Below, in pieces: positions 49,470-61,700 of a stretch of 64,000 nt of DNA; within the stretch, counting starts at the first letter, position 1; every line of letters starts with the position of its first letter. The notes beneath the pieces are model-generated. The model worked only from the letters and a program-made list of their open reading frames with translations, was not told the DNA's origin and searched no databases. This DNA is from Pomacea canaliculata (taxonomy: Eukaryota > Mollusca > Gastropoda > Architaenioglossa > Ampullariidae): positions 21,582,927-21,646,926 of the forward strand of contig NC_037594.1 of the NCBI RefSeq assembly GCF_003073045.1, given 5' to 3'. Both the position numbers and the translations under genes were made by a program.

Positions 49470-49800
49470 TTCATAGACTAGATTTCTTTCCCTGTCTCTT
49501 GTATAGTTGTTTGGGAGCATCCCTGTGGAGTGTCCAGCAGTCAGTAGTCAAGTGGTCAGCTAGAATTGTAGTGGATAATTTTCCCTGGTATATTTTTTTA
49601 CATTGTTGCGATATCTTGATGAAAACGTTCGCCATGTTCATCAGTAAGAAATCCAGATGGGAATGAAGGAAGTGGATCTTTAGAGACATATTGCAGCAAA
49701 GTTTTTGATACTACATCAGCATGTCTTTTACTAGTTCCTTGTAGTTTTCTGCCCTAACATTCCCGAGAAAATTTGTAGACACTAGGAATCTAGACGTTCA
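49470..49800 (-). mobile_element. Broken remnant of an unclassified dispersed element
   Basis: Minus-strand pieces read NVRAENYKELVKDML and MSLKIHFLHSHLDF in the order expected of a protein I recall as recurring in many copies in invertebrate genomes (SLKxHFLHSHLDF, later GERFHQDI and DYCWTLxRD). The copy is broken. I cannot name its class from sequence alone, so it is treated as a fossil element. Confidence 0.4.
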
Positions 49801-52780
49801 TGCGCGATAAATCCTCGGCTTTCAGCGGCCTTCCGACTTACCCCAGTGTACAAAACCGTCAAAACTGTCTTGTTAATTTACCCTCAAATGGTGGGAGCAA
49901 CGAGAATATATTCATACATTAGAAATACACCATGTAATACGTACCCATGTCACCTGCACTCTACAGTGCCTTTCAGAAGAGGAAGATAAATAAAAACAAC
50001 GACAACCATTTAAATTTTAAAAATAAATATAATTTGAAGTAAAAGAAAACACAAAACAAATCCAAATTTCCCAACCCACAGTCCCAACACTTCCACGGTC
50101 ACAACACATCTAATGTTCCTTCCGACTATTCAATTCCCCCCAAAGTCTCCAGATGAAAATGACAACAAGTCTCCACTTGCGGATAAGATGAATAAGCGAA
50201 GGTCAAACAACAAAAGTGAAAAAAAAACCCACAAAAACCTCAACAGGTTCAATGTCACACTATAACACAAATCTGGTAACTTCCAAGTCTGTTCAGGACT
50301 TGTACATAACAGTACAAATCTGGTCAGGATTTGTACCCAGGACTACTACACCAAGTCCGCTCAAGACTTGTTACAAAAGAATAACATCCGCTCCGGACGC
50401 ACTGACAACACCGAAGAGACTGTTCCTTCTCCCCGCTCTCGTCAAGGAAAAAAAAACAGTCACACCACAAACATCCAAAACACTGCAACACTCTTTCCTT
50501 TGTTCATGTACACAAAGTGACATTTTTACTCAATACTCATAATCTTTAAAACACAAAACCATACTGCAATTGCTGAATGAGTCTTTTGAGATAGTGTCTT
50601 CGAGGGAGTAAGAAGAAGAATGAGAAAACTAAATAAGGAGAAGGAAAATATTTGCAATAAAGCTAAAGCAATATTCACTCCAAAAAATAAGCGTAAAGAG
50701 CTTTCAGAATTTAGAACTAGCCCTCTTTTGTTTATGTTTTCACTTGGTGTAACAAAATTGTCAGATGCATGCGAATTCTGTGTGAGAGAGTGAGTGAGGT
50801 AAGAAGAGAAGAATGGATTGATTTAGAGCATTCGTATATCATTTACTTGAGTCCGATCACTGGTTAGTTTTAGCTTTACCCTACCTCTTTTCTTTTTGAA
50901 TTTGTTAATACAAAAGTTAATTATAATGCTAACTAGGCTTACCTCACAGCACAGTAAAACAGCAAAGTCTGGAATTCTTTTACATCGTATTTTTACATAA
51001 GACAAATCAAAGGGGATAAAAATTCGCTTTAACCTTACAATTTCTGTTTTTGCTCACCATGACCTCTCTGTCTCTGTTCCTTTCATTAAAAAAAAAAAAA
51101 AAAAAAAAAAAACACCCAAAACTGCCAAAGTAATAAAAACTTAGACATAACAATAAAAGAACAATTAAATCGGAGAAAACAACAGCTTGCCGGTGCTTCA
51201 TTTACATTGCTTTAGACAGCGCGCATATCTGGCAGTCTAGGTGCCCTCCGGTCTGCCCCTTCCTCGCTTTCTCTCTCTCTCTCTTCTCTCTTCCACACAC
51301 ACAGAAAAAGTAAAACTATTTTGTTTTGTTGTCTTTAGATTAAGACAAATATTTTTTCACAGCATATTATTTATTTTATAATTTAGTCTCATTTTATTTA
51401 AGCATAGCTTGAAAAAAAAAGCAACAAAACAGACAACTCCCCCCCCCAAAAAAAAAAAAAAAAACCAAAACAAAACAAAAAAAAACAAAAGCAACACAAA
51501 ACAAACCAAAAAAAAAAAACCACAACAAAATTTCAAAAATCTTCAGACTAGTTAAGTTAGCTTAAGTCATAGTTAGCAATAAGTGTTGCACAAGTTTTAA
51601 GTATAGCTATCACTATAAAACAGACTTTTCTAATGTCATTCAATGTCTCTTCAACTTCAGGTGTGTGCAGTATTTGCTCTTTGTTTTTCTTAAGAGCAGC
51701 GCGCTTTATAGTTCGTTTATTCTGGGAATCTTATTTCTCTTAAATAGACGCTTATACATCCTTAATATTTCTCATTTCCTCGATATCATAATATTTTTTT
51801 CAATGTCCCTAACTTTAAATTGTGTTAATATACAGACTGCAATCGCTTTAATAAATAGTGGGAAAATAGAGTGGGGCTAAGTCTCAGGTACTAAACTCAA
51901 TTTCTTATCATAGGATTTCAAATGTTTGGATGGTCATAGCTATCACAAGTCACTAGGATGTTTATATTGTTGATGAACTAGGGCAGTTCTTTCTATTTCG
52001 TTTCACTCGCACTATTTCTCAAATCTGTTGCACTGGGCCTGATTATAGAACGATGTGCCAGAAACACTTTCAAGCGTGTCATGCAAAAACGTCCAGCGCT
52101 TGAACATTTTACTAAAGTAAACAATTCATACATGCAGTCAACAATACCTATTGCAGTGAAACACCGATACAGAATAAATAAGTCATAGACTGAAAACCAA
52201 TTACAATTACTGGCACAAAGCAACGAATCAAAGGAAATAAATAAACAAAATGCAAACGTAAAAAATTGGCAGGCACGTGATCTGACACACAAAGAAAAAG
52301 AAATTTAGAGAAGTGCGGAGGACTAGAGACACATACACAATGTCGTCGCTTTCTTCGTCAAGGAAAAGATGAAATAAAATTGTGGCCCAAATACGAACAA
52401 GTAGAGGAAAGAGCTGTAGTCTTATTCGTCGCCATTGTTATCATCATTATTATCATTAGTAATCGACAGAGAAAACCTTTGAAATGTCAGTCACTCAGGT
52501 GTCTGATCCAGCTTCGTTAAAATTATTTGAAACATGAAGTTGCTACATCGATATGAATCAAATGTACATAATAAAAAAAAAACACAACGATTTAATTTGA
52601 TTTTTGTCTTGCGGTTAGCTTCGATATAATAGTATTTTAAATTTTTCGAACGTGTGTTCGAACAGGTGTATCCGCCTTACACAAATTATATAATCAGCTC
52701 TCACTCTTTTGCTACAGCCACATCACATTTAAATGCATGGGTTCTTCAATCCTCAAAACCGTAAGTGAAAATCTCCCGCT
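49801..52780. other. Gene-free AT-rich DNA with poly-A tracts
   Basis: It contains A-runs at 51,088-51,110 and 51,449-51,465, plus A-rich CAAAA-type sequence to 51,530 and a CT run near 51,270-51,290. Short open frames show no coding character. A small imperfect inverted repeat (ACTTGTAC...GTACAAAT) lies near 50,300. Confidence 0.4.
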
Positions 52781-52849
52781 TAGGCTAATCAGATGATCGT
52801 TTTGATAGTTTGTTTGCCAGCTTGCTTGTGTTTGATAATAAAATCTCGT

Positions 52850-54190
52850 CCTTCATGGGTCTCTCTCTCTGCAGGCCTAACTCTAAACACCAGAATGCCG
52901 TTGACAATCCCTTTCCACCCCGCACAGGGCCTCAGAGGACTCCCCGGCAACATTTTGAGACGGCCCCGCTTGCCAACGCGCAAACAAATCCTTCATGGCT
53001 TCCCCCTCCTCTTCGGCTCTCCTTCGCTTCTGCCAATCTCCCCGCCCGCCTTCCCTGTCTCTCTCTCTCAATGTATTTCTCCATCTCTTGCTCACTCGCT
53101 CCTTCCCTTGTGGTGTTATCTCTCTTGCGCGCCGCTGGCAATTTCCGACTACCCCTCCCCCCGTTTTCCTCCCTATCATTTCCCCCCTCCTGCCCCCGCC
53201 CTGTATCAGTTGCCCTCCCTGCGCGGCAAGGTTGGCAGTGTGACAGTGATCGATGATGCTCGGGTCTCAGACGTTGGAGGCGCTGGCGGGGATGACAGAA
53301 AAATCCTCCTCATCGCCTTCCCCCCGCCAAGACCGTTCCTTGTGTTGCCCCCCCCCCCCGTGACGAGGGCCTTCCAACTTTCAGTCCGTCCTCGTCTGTC
53401 TCACTTCCCTCTGCCTTTGTTAGCCCATCCTTTCCCACTCCTCCCCTTACCCCCCTCTCCCCACCACTGCGTTTCCCTAGGCGGGGCCTCGCAGGAGAGC
53501 AGTGAGTCAGAAATTAGGAAGTGGATTGCAGCTTTTGCCGGCTCACACAATTGCCAAATTGCATTGGTCGATCGCACATTGAAAGCAGACTGGGGGATAC
53601 TGCGCTTTGATGAAGACACGAGGCAATAGAACAGATAGCGCTTTGTCCCCCACCCCACCATCCTCACAACCTCCCCCCTTCCCTACTCCCAATATCGCCT
53701 TGCTTCCCCCACCCCTAACCCTCCCTACCTCGCACGCCTCCTTTTCCTCCCTCTTCCCCACCCTTGGGTTTTCTGTATCGTTACAGCTTTTCGAGTCCTG
53801 GAGAGCAGGTCTGTTTTTGACAAGTTCCCGTCCTCCCCACCCCACCCCCCCCATTCCCATCCCTCCCTGTCCTCCCCTCCCCCCCTACTATTCCTCCTCT
53901 CGTTTTAAAAACGCATTACTTCAGCGCTTAGAAGGCAGCCAATGGACGCGTGTCTCGCGCGACACCCGCCAACACTTCAAATGCACGGGGCCTGAAAGGA
54001 TCGCGTGACTCAATATTAGTTGCATGACGCACGGTGAACGGTTGATTAAAAAGCGACCAATCGAAAATGTGCGTGACTTGTAATGATGGCTGACAGCGCC
54101 GTGCTTCACGCACGTACGGCCGTCAAGCGGCGCAGGAGAGCGACTGCTGCAGTGCTGCCGCATGCAGGACATAATTACCGGCACTTATGA
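52850..54190. promoter_or_regulatory. Pyrimidine-rich, CpG-containing block; possible regulatory region
   Basis: Strong plus-strand C/T bias (53,000-53,900), many CpGs, and CCAAT boxes on both strands (ATTGG 53,561-53,565; CCAAT near 53,939 and 54,057), with a TCGCGCGA core near 53,956. A 278-codon plus frame (52,793-53,629) is low in complexity and best explained by base bias. No exon was recognised. It could be a promoter or enhancer of a gene beyond the window. Confidence 0.35.
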
Positions 54191-54303
54191 ATTTTGCTTT
54201 TTGTTTTTAGGCCTACTGCTGGTGAGAGGTGCTGGGGAGATGGCCACCCCGGTGGGAACTTCTTGCGTCATCAGTTAGTGGTTCAGAGATTTCAGTCTCT
54301 TTT

Positions 54304-54343
54304 GTGGTGGTGGTGGTGGTGGTGTGGGTAGTGGTGGTGGTGG
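54304..54343. repeat. (TGG)n microsatellite
   Basis: Nearly continuous GGT/TGG repeats. Confidence 0.9.
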
Positions 54344-54642
54344 CTGTGTTCAAAAGTATGTTCACAGAGGGTTAAAAAACCTGAATGGATTTTTGATAAG
54401 AACGATCACAGGTTGAACAAGTCAGTTTAACGGGACACCTTATATCTAACTTGACACAAAATCATAAGGAATGAAAATGTGCGCGTGCGTGCCTGTGTGT
54501 GTGTTTGTTATAAATATGTATTCATTCACGAGTCCTTCAAAGGAGTTTGTTCAGAAGGGGGTGACTAAAGCTCGGAAAACTCAGCAGTTCCACTGACAGG
54601 ACCATGAGAAATTTATTTAGATTACAACATGACATGGCAACA

Positions 54643-54679
54643 GGTGTGTGTGCGTGCGTGCGCGCGTGTGTGCGTGCGA
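54643..54679. repeat. (TG/CG)n alternating purine-pyrimidine tract
   Basis: GTGTGTGTGCGTGCGTGCGCGCGTGTGTGCGTGCG, an alternating tract of the kind that can adopt Z-DNA. Confidence 0.85.
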
Positions 54680-57250
54680 GAAAAATATTAAACGGTTTGC
54701 CAATCATTAAATACACTACGTTTGTTCGGGCGAGCGATGGAGGTATAGAGATAATGAGAATGAAATGACAAGCTGCTGAGCAACGCCATTAAGTGATTTG
54801 TTGTTTGTCATGTATTCTATGCATGAATGGCGAGGAATGAATCGCGCTTGAGCGAGAAGAAAGCCGCCAGACAGCTATCTTAATAAATAGAAAATGAAAT
54901 TCCATCATATGTTTAAAAATAACTGAGCATTTGAGCCTATTTTGTGCATTTGTAATTTTTTTTATTCATTTCCTGATGCAGAGAGGGATTTCAATGAGGG
55001 TGGATGTGTGTGGCCAGGAGGGGGCCGGTGCGCGCCTATGTAAGAGAAAACGTGTGCATGAACTAAATTACTGGTTGCATAGGGGACTTTTTTTTTAAAA
55101 GTTAGAAGGGGAAGAATCTTTTAGTTTAGCTGTAACCCTGGAGTCACAGACTGTATGCTTTCGTTTAATTATTAGTGCTTATTCAGTTCAGAGGGGAAGG
55201 CTGTCCAACAAAGATTTTCTGCAATAAGCCCCATACATTGACTCTTAATGTTTTCAGTTATGCGCGCGTGTATATTGGAGAATACAACGAATGAATAGGA
55301 GGAAAATGAAGTCTTTATACCTGCCTATAAAATAAATTCTCTTAAAATGCATCTGGCATACTGCAACTCAACCCACTTCCCCATGTTTGGTATTTAAAAA
55401 GGAAAAAATGAAAAATTTGAGTTTACTTCTAGACTCGAAAACACGCTTGAAAATTTACATGAATAATTATTCACTCATCTCTCTATCGGCACCAAAGGAA
55501 GAAATGGAAGGAAAAATAAAAGACTTACGATAGATTTTAACTTCAAACTGATGCGTCTATAAACTTTATTGTCAGCTTTTTTTGTTTCTTTTTATTTTAA
55601 AGCAATTACGTTTATTTTCAGTTTCATTGTCGGTATTATTTCCCCCCTGTAGCCAGTTCGTTGAATGAAATAAAACAGCCTGCTCATGGGAAAAATGTTA
55701 GAAAGTAAACAACCTTAAATGCTTTTTCAGAATTTACTTTCTTTTAAATCGGAATATTCAAGTTTCCACTTTTACCTTTTAAGAGCAGTAGTCACGCAGT
55801 TTCCAAAATCATTTTGCTCAAATTATTATTTTCTACTTTAAACCTGCCTATTTCTTCATTCTGGCAGGTTTTCGTTCATCGCTTTGACAAGTACGACCCC
55901 ACCCTAGATGTATATAAACATGCGATTTCTGACGTTCTTAGAAAAATTTAATATTTGAATAGGTAACACATTTTGGGAAAAAAAACCAAAGAAGATAAAT
56001 CATGCGATAAGGAAAGACAATGAATGATAGAAAGCAAGGAAAGAGAGAAATTAGGAGATATCAGTGACTGAAGGCATAGTTAAAGAATTTTTTATAACAG
56101 AAATCAGGTCCTTCCCCTATATACCGTAAGTTATATTTTGAAAAAAAAAAGATGAAATCCTTTGGTTTGGGGATTCTGTTCTACGTATTCCCTTTGCTGG
56201 TTTTCAACAGTTTTTGTCTAGAGAGTGGCCAGACAAGTTAGCAAGCAAGAGATATATATTATTCATCCCTCCCACTACTGCAGTCAACGGTCCTGCTGCT
56301 GTCTCCAACCCTCCCCTGTCGTCACCAACACCCGCTTCCCCAGCAGCCTCGTGTAACACTTGCTGCACTCGCCAACCACAAGCTTGGTGCGCTCGGTGGC
56401 GCAAGGGTACTGGCGGGATAGACGATGCGCTGTGGGCATTTGTACACATGTAGATAAATAAGGCCAAACATGGGAGACAAACACTAGAACAACCAGATGC
56501 ACCCAATTAGCGCCTTTGGGTGGAAAATTCACAAATCAGCCAGTTGCAGAATTCTTCTATCTGCATTTCCTAAGAGGGTGGATTCAACGACAGAGCTGTA
56601 GAATCTTGTACCAGTTTGAGAAGTTATTGTTTCAGTTATTCTTTCTGCTGTAAAACGGAATATCGAAACCATGAAATGACCATCTTCCAACTGTTCTGAG
56701 CAACACTGGAAACAGGTTGGACATCAGCACTTAACCAGTATGGAAAGGGCTCCAAAGGGTAAGATTTAAGAGAAACAAACTTGGCTAATATAGACGACAC
56801 CACTCATATATAAAAATAATTGCAGATTAAAAATTGGGAGGCGGTGAGAGAGAGACCGAGAGAGAGAGAAAGGAAGAAGAGAATTGGTTCTTGCTGTCAC
56901 AATGAATAAAACTAATATATCTACCTGTCTTGCTAATTGTAGGTCTGTATGACTACGTCACAATTACAGAAAACTCTGTGAAATTACCATTACAGTTCCC
57001 TCGCTTCTCATTCGTATTATAGGCAGAGTAACAACAGTAGCGATTAATGTAACATCTACTAGTGCTCACACACTTTCTTTTCCCCTCTCTTTCTGTCCCT
57101 ATACCCACCCAGTCACGAGCATCACCACCCTCACACCCCCATAGAGGGGTGGGGGTGATGAAAGATATTTTGTCGAGGGGACTCAAATACTGGATTTGAG
57201 ATGTTATCGGGTTTCACGCGCGCTTATCTACACTGCATGAAAAAAAAAAT
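54680..57250. other. Gene-free DNA; one exon-like island at 56,284-56,406
   Basis: AT-rich and featureless except 56,284-56,406. There, a good pyrimidine-tract acceptor (CCCTCCCACTACTGCAG) precedes a GC-rich open stretch, and GCGCAAGG|GTACTGG could be a donor. More than one frame is open through it and no family is recognised. Confidence 0.25.
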
Positions 57251-57289
57251 TCCAAACGACAAGAACATTTCTATTCAAACACCCTGTCT

Positions 57290-58200
57290 GTCTCCTGGCG
57301 TGTTGTTCTCGCTGAACTGGCCGCGGCCTCGTGGGTCGTGCAGTAATGCCGAGGAGGCAGCAGCGCACGCGCTACTCCCAGGCATCCGGCGATGTTTGGT
57401 GGGGTGGGGGTGGATCGGAAAGGGTAGGAGTGGAGGGACGTAGCGGGAGATTTCCACCCCTCCCTACCATCACCACCCCATCCAGTCTTCCCCATCGCCA
57501 ACCCGAGGGCTGTGATCGATGGAACGGTGCCAAATCCGAGACGGCGAAGCGTACCGCCTTTCCTCCAGTAAACGGCCTGCGAGACATGGCGCTTGCTGGC
57601 GCTGTGCCGCTGCACTCAGGCGGACAGGAAATAATCTCCAGGGGTGGGCGGGGGAAATGAGGCTGGGTGGGGTAGGGGGGGGGAAATCTAGCGATAACCG
57701 TGTCGTTCATGGCAACGTTACGTCATACAGCGGTTGGCGGCGTACGCGCCACGTCAGTGAGTTTTGAATAATTAGTTCAGAATTTCGGCGCCATATTTTG
57801 CTGCACTTCATTTGATGGCTTGATTTGCAGTTGTATTTTTTGTTAAATTTTTCATGCGCAGGACGGACGCATGACTGAAAGTGTACCCTTCCCTGAGCAG
57901 GTACGCACGTACCCACGCGCGCTCGTACACATACATGCACGCAGCATGAACCGTGTTCTTGAGGCTGGGCTGCGAAGAATCGACGCCTGGAGAATGGGAA
58001 TCTCGTTGCCATCGATTATCTTCCCTTGGCGTTCTTGCATCAATCAGGAAGCCTGGTGATCCGGGTTCTATCATCTGCCTCCTCGCTAGCCTCCTGCTTC
58101 TCATTTTCATGTCCAAACAGAGTCGTCGCCAGCAAGGCTGCCGATCGTCGCCAGCGCGTCATCAGTTTGGTCGGTGCGCCGCCTGCTTCACATCACTGTA
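57290..58200. promoter_or_regulatory. CpG-rich island with X-box/CRE-like sites
   Basis: GC-rich with frequent CpG. At 57,713-57,727 CATGGCAACGTTACGTCA joins an RFX-type half site (GGCAAC) to a CRE-like TTACGTCA. A second CACGTCA follows near 57,750, and TTTCGGCGCCATATTTT near 57,783 resembles an E2F or CArG element. Open frames on both strands reflect base composition. This is a candidate promoter without a recognised transcript. Confidence 0.35.
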
Positions 58201-58277
58201 GCCTAGGTGTGCAAATAGTGAATAGTCTTCACTGTCATAGTCCTAAATGTATGTACAGATCAAGGGATGCGTATGTT

Positions 58278-58300
58278 TTATATATATATATATATATATA
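58278..58300. repeat. (TA)n microsatellite
   Basis: Perfect TA run. Confidence 0.9.
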
Positions 58301-60000
58301 AGCTAGAAAAAGGTGTTTGTTTCAAGCCCCAAATATTTATTTTTTGCAACAAATATATAAGTCAACAGGTGGCGCTGTATCATCAGAGAAGTAGCACCAA
58401 TAGTCCCTATAACCTGACATTTCGTTTATTGCTTTCCTCTGCCTTACTCTCGAATCTTTCTCCGATGCTGCCAATGACTCCTCGCCAGCATCGCGCCAAA
58501 CTCTGTTTTTAATTTTAATGGTTTAGCAGGTAACTCGTCCGTTGTGTGCGTCACTTATGTTATTATTTCCGCAACTTACGCTAAGCGCTGAGCCACTTAC
58601 ACCTCTACCTGTCTCTCTCTCTCCCTGTGTGTCTGGCTAGGCTTCATATTTTCTCTCCCTTTTTTTCTCTTTTTGTCTGTCTCATCTCCTTTCTCTCTCT
58701 CTAGTCCTTCCTGACTCTTTCTCTATGTGAGATACTTGTGATAAGTTGTCTTTTCTTCTCCTCATGTCAGTTTATTCCACACCAAAAAGGGAAAGGGGAG
58801 AAGGAAAACAATAAAAATAGGAACAGAGAGAGAGAGAAGGGGGGGGGAAGATAGAAGAAGAGAGGGACATAGAGATGGAGGTGAGGAAGATGGAGGTGAG
58901 GATGTAGGTGAGGAAGACAGCGTTACTACGTGCGCAGTTTCCTTCACTGAGCCTATGTGGTGCCATTTGTGTTGCAGGCACGTGAAACACGTTAGAAGAA
59001 AGCACTGTCTGCCCCTCATGCCTTTCGGTCGTGATTTCCGGAGACCGGAGAGTGGCAAAGACTGGCGTGAAGGCGGGGAAACAGAAAGAATATGGAAACG
59101 TATGCAAGTCATTCTACTTACACAAAAAGTTGGGTTTTCCGCTTTTCCCATCCTCTATTATCTTCTTTGGGTTTTGTTACATCAGGAAATGCAAGCGCAG
59201 TGAGAATTTAATTATTCCAAGCGCTGCTGGTTCACTCAGTTCGTTGGCTCGCTTTCTTGGTCTGCTTATCTGTACGTTATCTCCTTGCAGCAAGAAAAAG
59301 GCAACTGATAACGATACCTCCAATTTGTGTGTTTGTTTATGTGTGTGTGTGTGTGTGTGTTTTGGGGCGGGGTGGGTAGTGGTTCATGGACAAATATAGA
59401 TTTTATCCGAATTAGGTGTTTATTCGTGGCCCAGACCCTGTATCATAAGAGCAACTGTAATAATACAGGCACCACGGCGCTGAAAATGCGGGGTCAGGGC
59501 CTCGAATGGAGGACATCTGTATCTCAAAAGAGTCCCTCCCCCTCTCTTCCCTCCCCACTTAATTTATCGCACTTTTTTCGAATCGTCTTACAAGTTGTAT
59601 CTTATTCCCCTCTCCCTTTCAACTGTTTTAAGCTCTGGTCAGTTTGTCTGTTTGCCTGGGCCTCGATACGGACCGTTACGCGGGTTCTATTAATAGACTT
59701 GAGTAATAAGTCCCGCGTGACAGAGTGCGACTGCGTGTCTCACTCACTAGTGCAAACTTCCGGCCTCCTTTGCGGCGCCAGCCAGCGCTGGTTGATAGGG
59801 CCCTGGCCCTGGCCCGGCCTGTCTTCATCGATCTCTCATTGCATGCATGTCTACATGTACGCAGACCGGAAGCAAAGTATCGCCAAATGAGGGCCCCGGG
59901 TCATGAAATGTAAAATCCCTTCACTTGCAAATCTCCCTGATCAGTCTCGTCTGGCCTGACAGACATCTCGATATAAGACTTGAGGGATTTTTTTTTTTTT
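58301..60000. other. Gene-free DNA with CT/GA and GT tracts
   Basis: Pyrimidine-rich stretch 58,600-58,720, purine-rich 58,785-58,910, and a (GT)n run at 59,340-59,360. A 187-codon plus frame at 59,327-59,890 starts inside the GT run and has no recognisable family, so I did not call it. Confidence 0.35.
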
Positions 60001-60012
60001 GCCCCATTGTTT

Positions 60013-60180
60013 GTCACGTGACCCGGTGACATCACATGATATTGTTTCAAGTCACATGATCTACCCGAGCCAATAGACGAACGAGAGCGATTTTAAATTT
60101 TAAATCCGTCTTCTTCTCCATCATCGAGTTAGAGCATAGCAATTACGACCTTTTCGACTTTTTATAAATAAATGAAACAG
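60013..60180 (+). promoter_or_regulatory. Promoter-like cluster: CLEAR/M-box E-boxes, CCAAT, TATA
   Basis: GTCACGTGAC at 60,013-60,022 is a perfect CLEAR-type palindrome. TCACATGA occurs at 60,032-60,039 and again at 60,052-60,059, the MITF/TFE M-box. CCAAT follows at 60,070-60,074 and TATAAATA at 60,163-60,170. The order and spacing suit a plus-strand core promoter with a start near 60,195. A first ATG (60,192) gives only a 6-codon frame; the next (60,239) opens 25 codons. No known gene follows within the window. Confidence 0.4.
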
Positions 60181-60470
60181 ACTAGACAGTCCATGGTCAG
60201 TTCAGCTGAATAAGTTCCAAGTCTGTTCCTCGATAACCATGTCGCTCACAAATTTCTCCAGGAAATTAGCACATAGTCATTTTGTGTATTTCGGTGATAT
60301 TTACATTAAAAACTAATTTCAATACACTAAGTTTTTCTGAATCGAATAGCGCTTTATGTTTTCATCTGGGAGTATTAGTTTCATGACTCATCTGCTAATG
60401 CAGTCTGCAACATCACTTCCTTGAAGTTCGCAGAATCAGACGCATCCGACCCTTCGTATCAGCTTCCGGT

Positions 60471-60508
60471 AAAAACAAAAACAAAACAAAACAAAACAAA
60501 ACAAAACA
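60471..60508. repeat. (AAAAC)n microsatellite
   Basis: Pentanucleotide repeat immediately upstream of the LINE fragment that begins at 60,509. Confidence 0.9.
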
Positions 60509-61110
60509 CTTATGTCTGCGTTGATGTTGTCCCGGCTGGAATACTGCGACTCTCTGGTCGTCGGTCTCCTTAAACACAATCTTGAAACTGCTCAGAATAA
60601 TGTTGTTTATCGTATTCTGTATTCAAAAAGCACGCAATACTCCTCCTCTCCGTGAGTTACTCTGTCAGACTGAGCTGGCACTGATTACAAGATCGCTACA
60701 CTGTGCTACCGGTGTCTTTAGCCTTGTCACACCTGTCAGAGCTCATGACGACCTGCCACCCCACCTGGTCTCTTGGATCAGCATGTGCTGACCACTCTGT
60801 GCCACGCTTCCGGCAAGCCCAATTCGCAAGAAGCTCCTCTTCCTTCCATGACCTCACCATTTGGAATTCTCAACCACTTTTTCTTCGAACTGTCTATTTT
60901 TGATGCTTTCAGATCGAAACCCCGCCTCTTTCTCAATACCTTTTACAACTCAAGGAACTCTTCCGTTCACTTTTCCTTTTCCATGCACTTGGTTCATTTT
61001 TGTCATACGTCTGTTGTTGTGTGTTTTTCCTTCCTAGTAAACGCTCTGTTCGTTTGTTGCCTATAGTGGACAGCGAACTAAGCTCGCCTTTATATGGAAA
61101 ATCCACTTCA
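60509..61110 (+). mobile_element. L2/CR1-class LINE C-terminal fragment
   Basis: Plus strand: MLSRLEYCDSLVVGLLKHNLE, then a region equivalent to YKIATLCYRCL, DQHVLTTLCHASGKPNSQEA and an FDAFRSKPRLFL end. This is the classic ORF2 C-terminal region of L2/CR1 elements (LSRLDYCNSLL..., DQxLLxVPRxR...). Several frame shifts and stops are present. A GCGCC-type TATATGG tail near 61,085-61,100 may be the 3' end. Confidence 0.8.
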
Positions 61111-61189
61111 CAAATAATTTTATTATTACCAACCGCTCAAAAAATAGCGTCGATTTAAATTATTGAGCAGGTGGAATATGTCGACCCGT

Positions 61190-61700
61190 GAGCGGGTTAA
61201 TGTACACAGCAAGCCATAGCACCTCCACGCGCGCCTTAGCTAGTCTGTAGCCGCCGGCTAACGGTACAGCCACAGAGAGGAGGATGCTGGAGTCAGGCTG
61301 ACCTCCGCAGTACGACAGGCAGGCAGGTCGGCGAAGTCGGTCGCATTGTCACACTGTAGTCCTGCGGAGCGTTTGAGGTCGTTGTCGTTGTTACGTCGCA
61401 GCCGTGGCTGTAACTGTGGAGGCTGCAACCCCGTTGGCTGGCTTTAATCCCTTTTTATCGGCCATTAATCTGTGAGCCGATTTTCTACCCAGAGATGGTA
61501 AAAGACCCGCTTTGCGGACTGCCTGCCCCAGATAACGGGCCAGGGAAAGTGGTTGGATGCCTATAACCCTGCTGTGCTTCCCGGTGAGAGGTGGCGGGGA
61601 AGGAGTGGGATGCAGCTGAGAAGCGTGCAAAGATGCTAATAGGTTCACAGGTCTTTTTGAGAATCGCCAGCCTGGTGTTTGCACCCGACACGTTTCACTT
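61190..61700. promoter_or_regulatory. GC-rich block with homeobox/GATA-type sites
   Basis: CpG-containing block in AT-rich surroundings. Near 61,440-61,540 it has TTTAATCCC (Otx/bicoid type), TTTATCGGCC and AGATAACGGG (GATA type) and CATTAATC (homeobox type). Open frames are present on both strands and not family-like. It could be an enhancer; that is inference from composition and short motifs only. Confidence 0.25.

Noticed and set aside
52793-53629. 278-codon plus-strand open frame
   Set aside because: Low-complexity Pro/Ser/Leu composition follows the pyrimidine bias of the DNA; other frames on both strands are also open, and no family is recognised.
57519-58301. Several 60-110 codon frames in the CpG island on both strands
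   Set aside because: Simultaneously open frames on both strands reflect GC-rich composition and lack of stops; no family match.
59327-59890. 187-codon plus-strand open frame
   Set aside because: It starts inside a GT microsatellite and crosses pyrimidine-rich low-complexity sequence with no family similarity.
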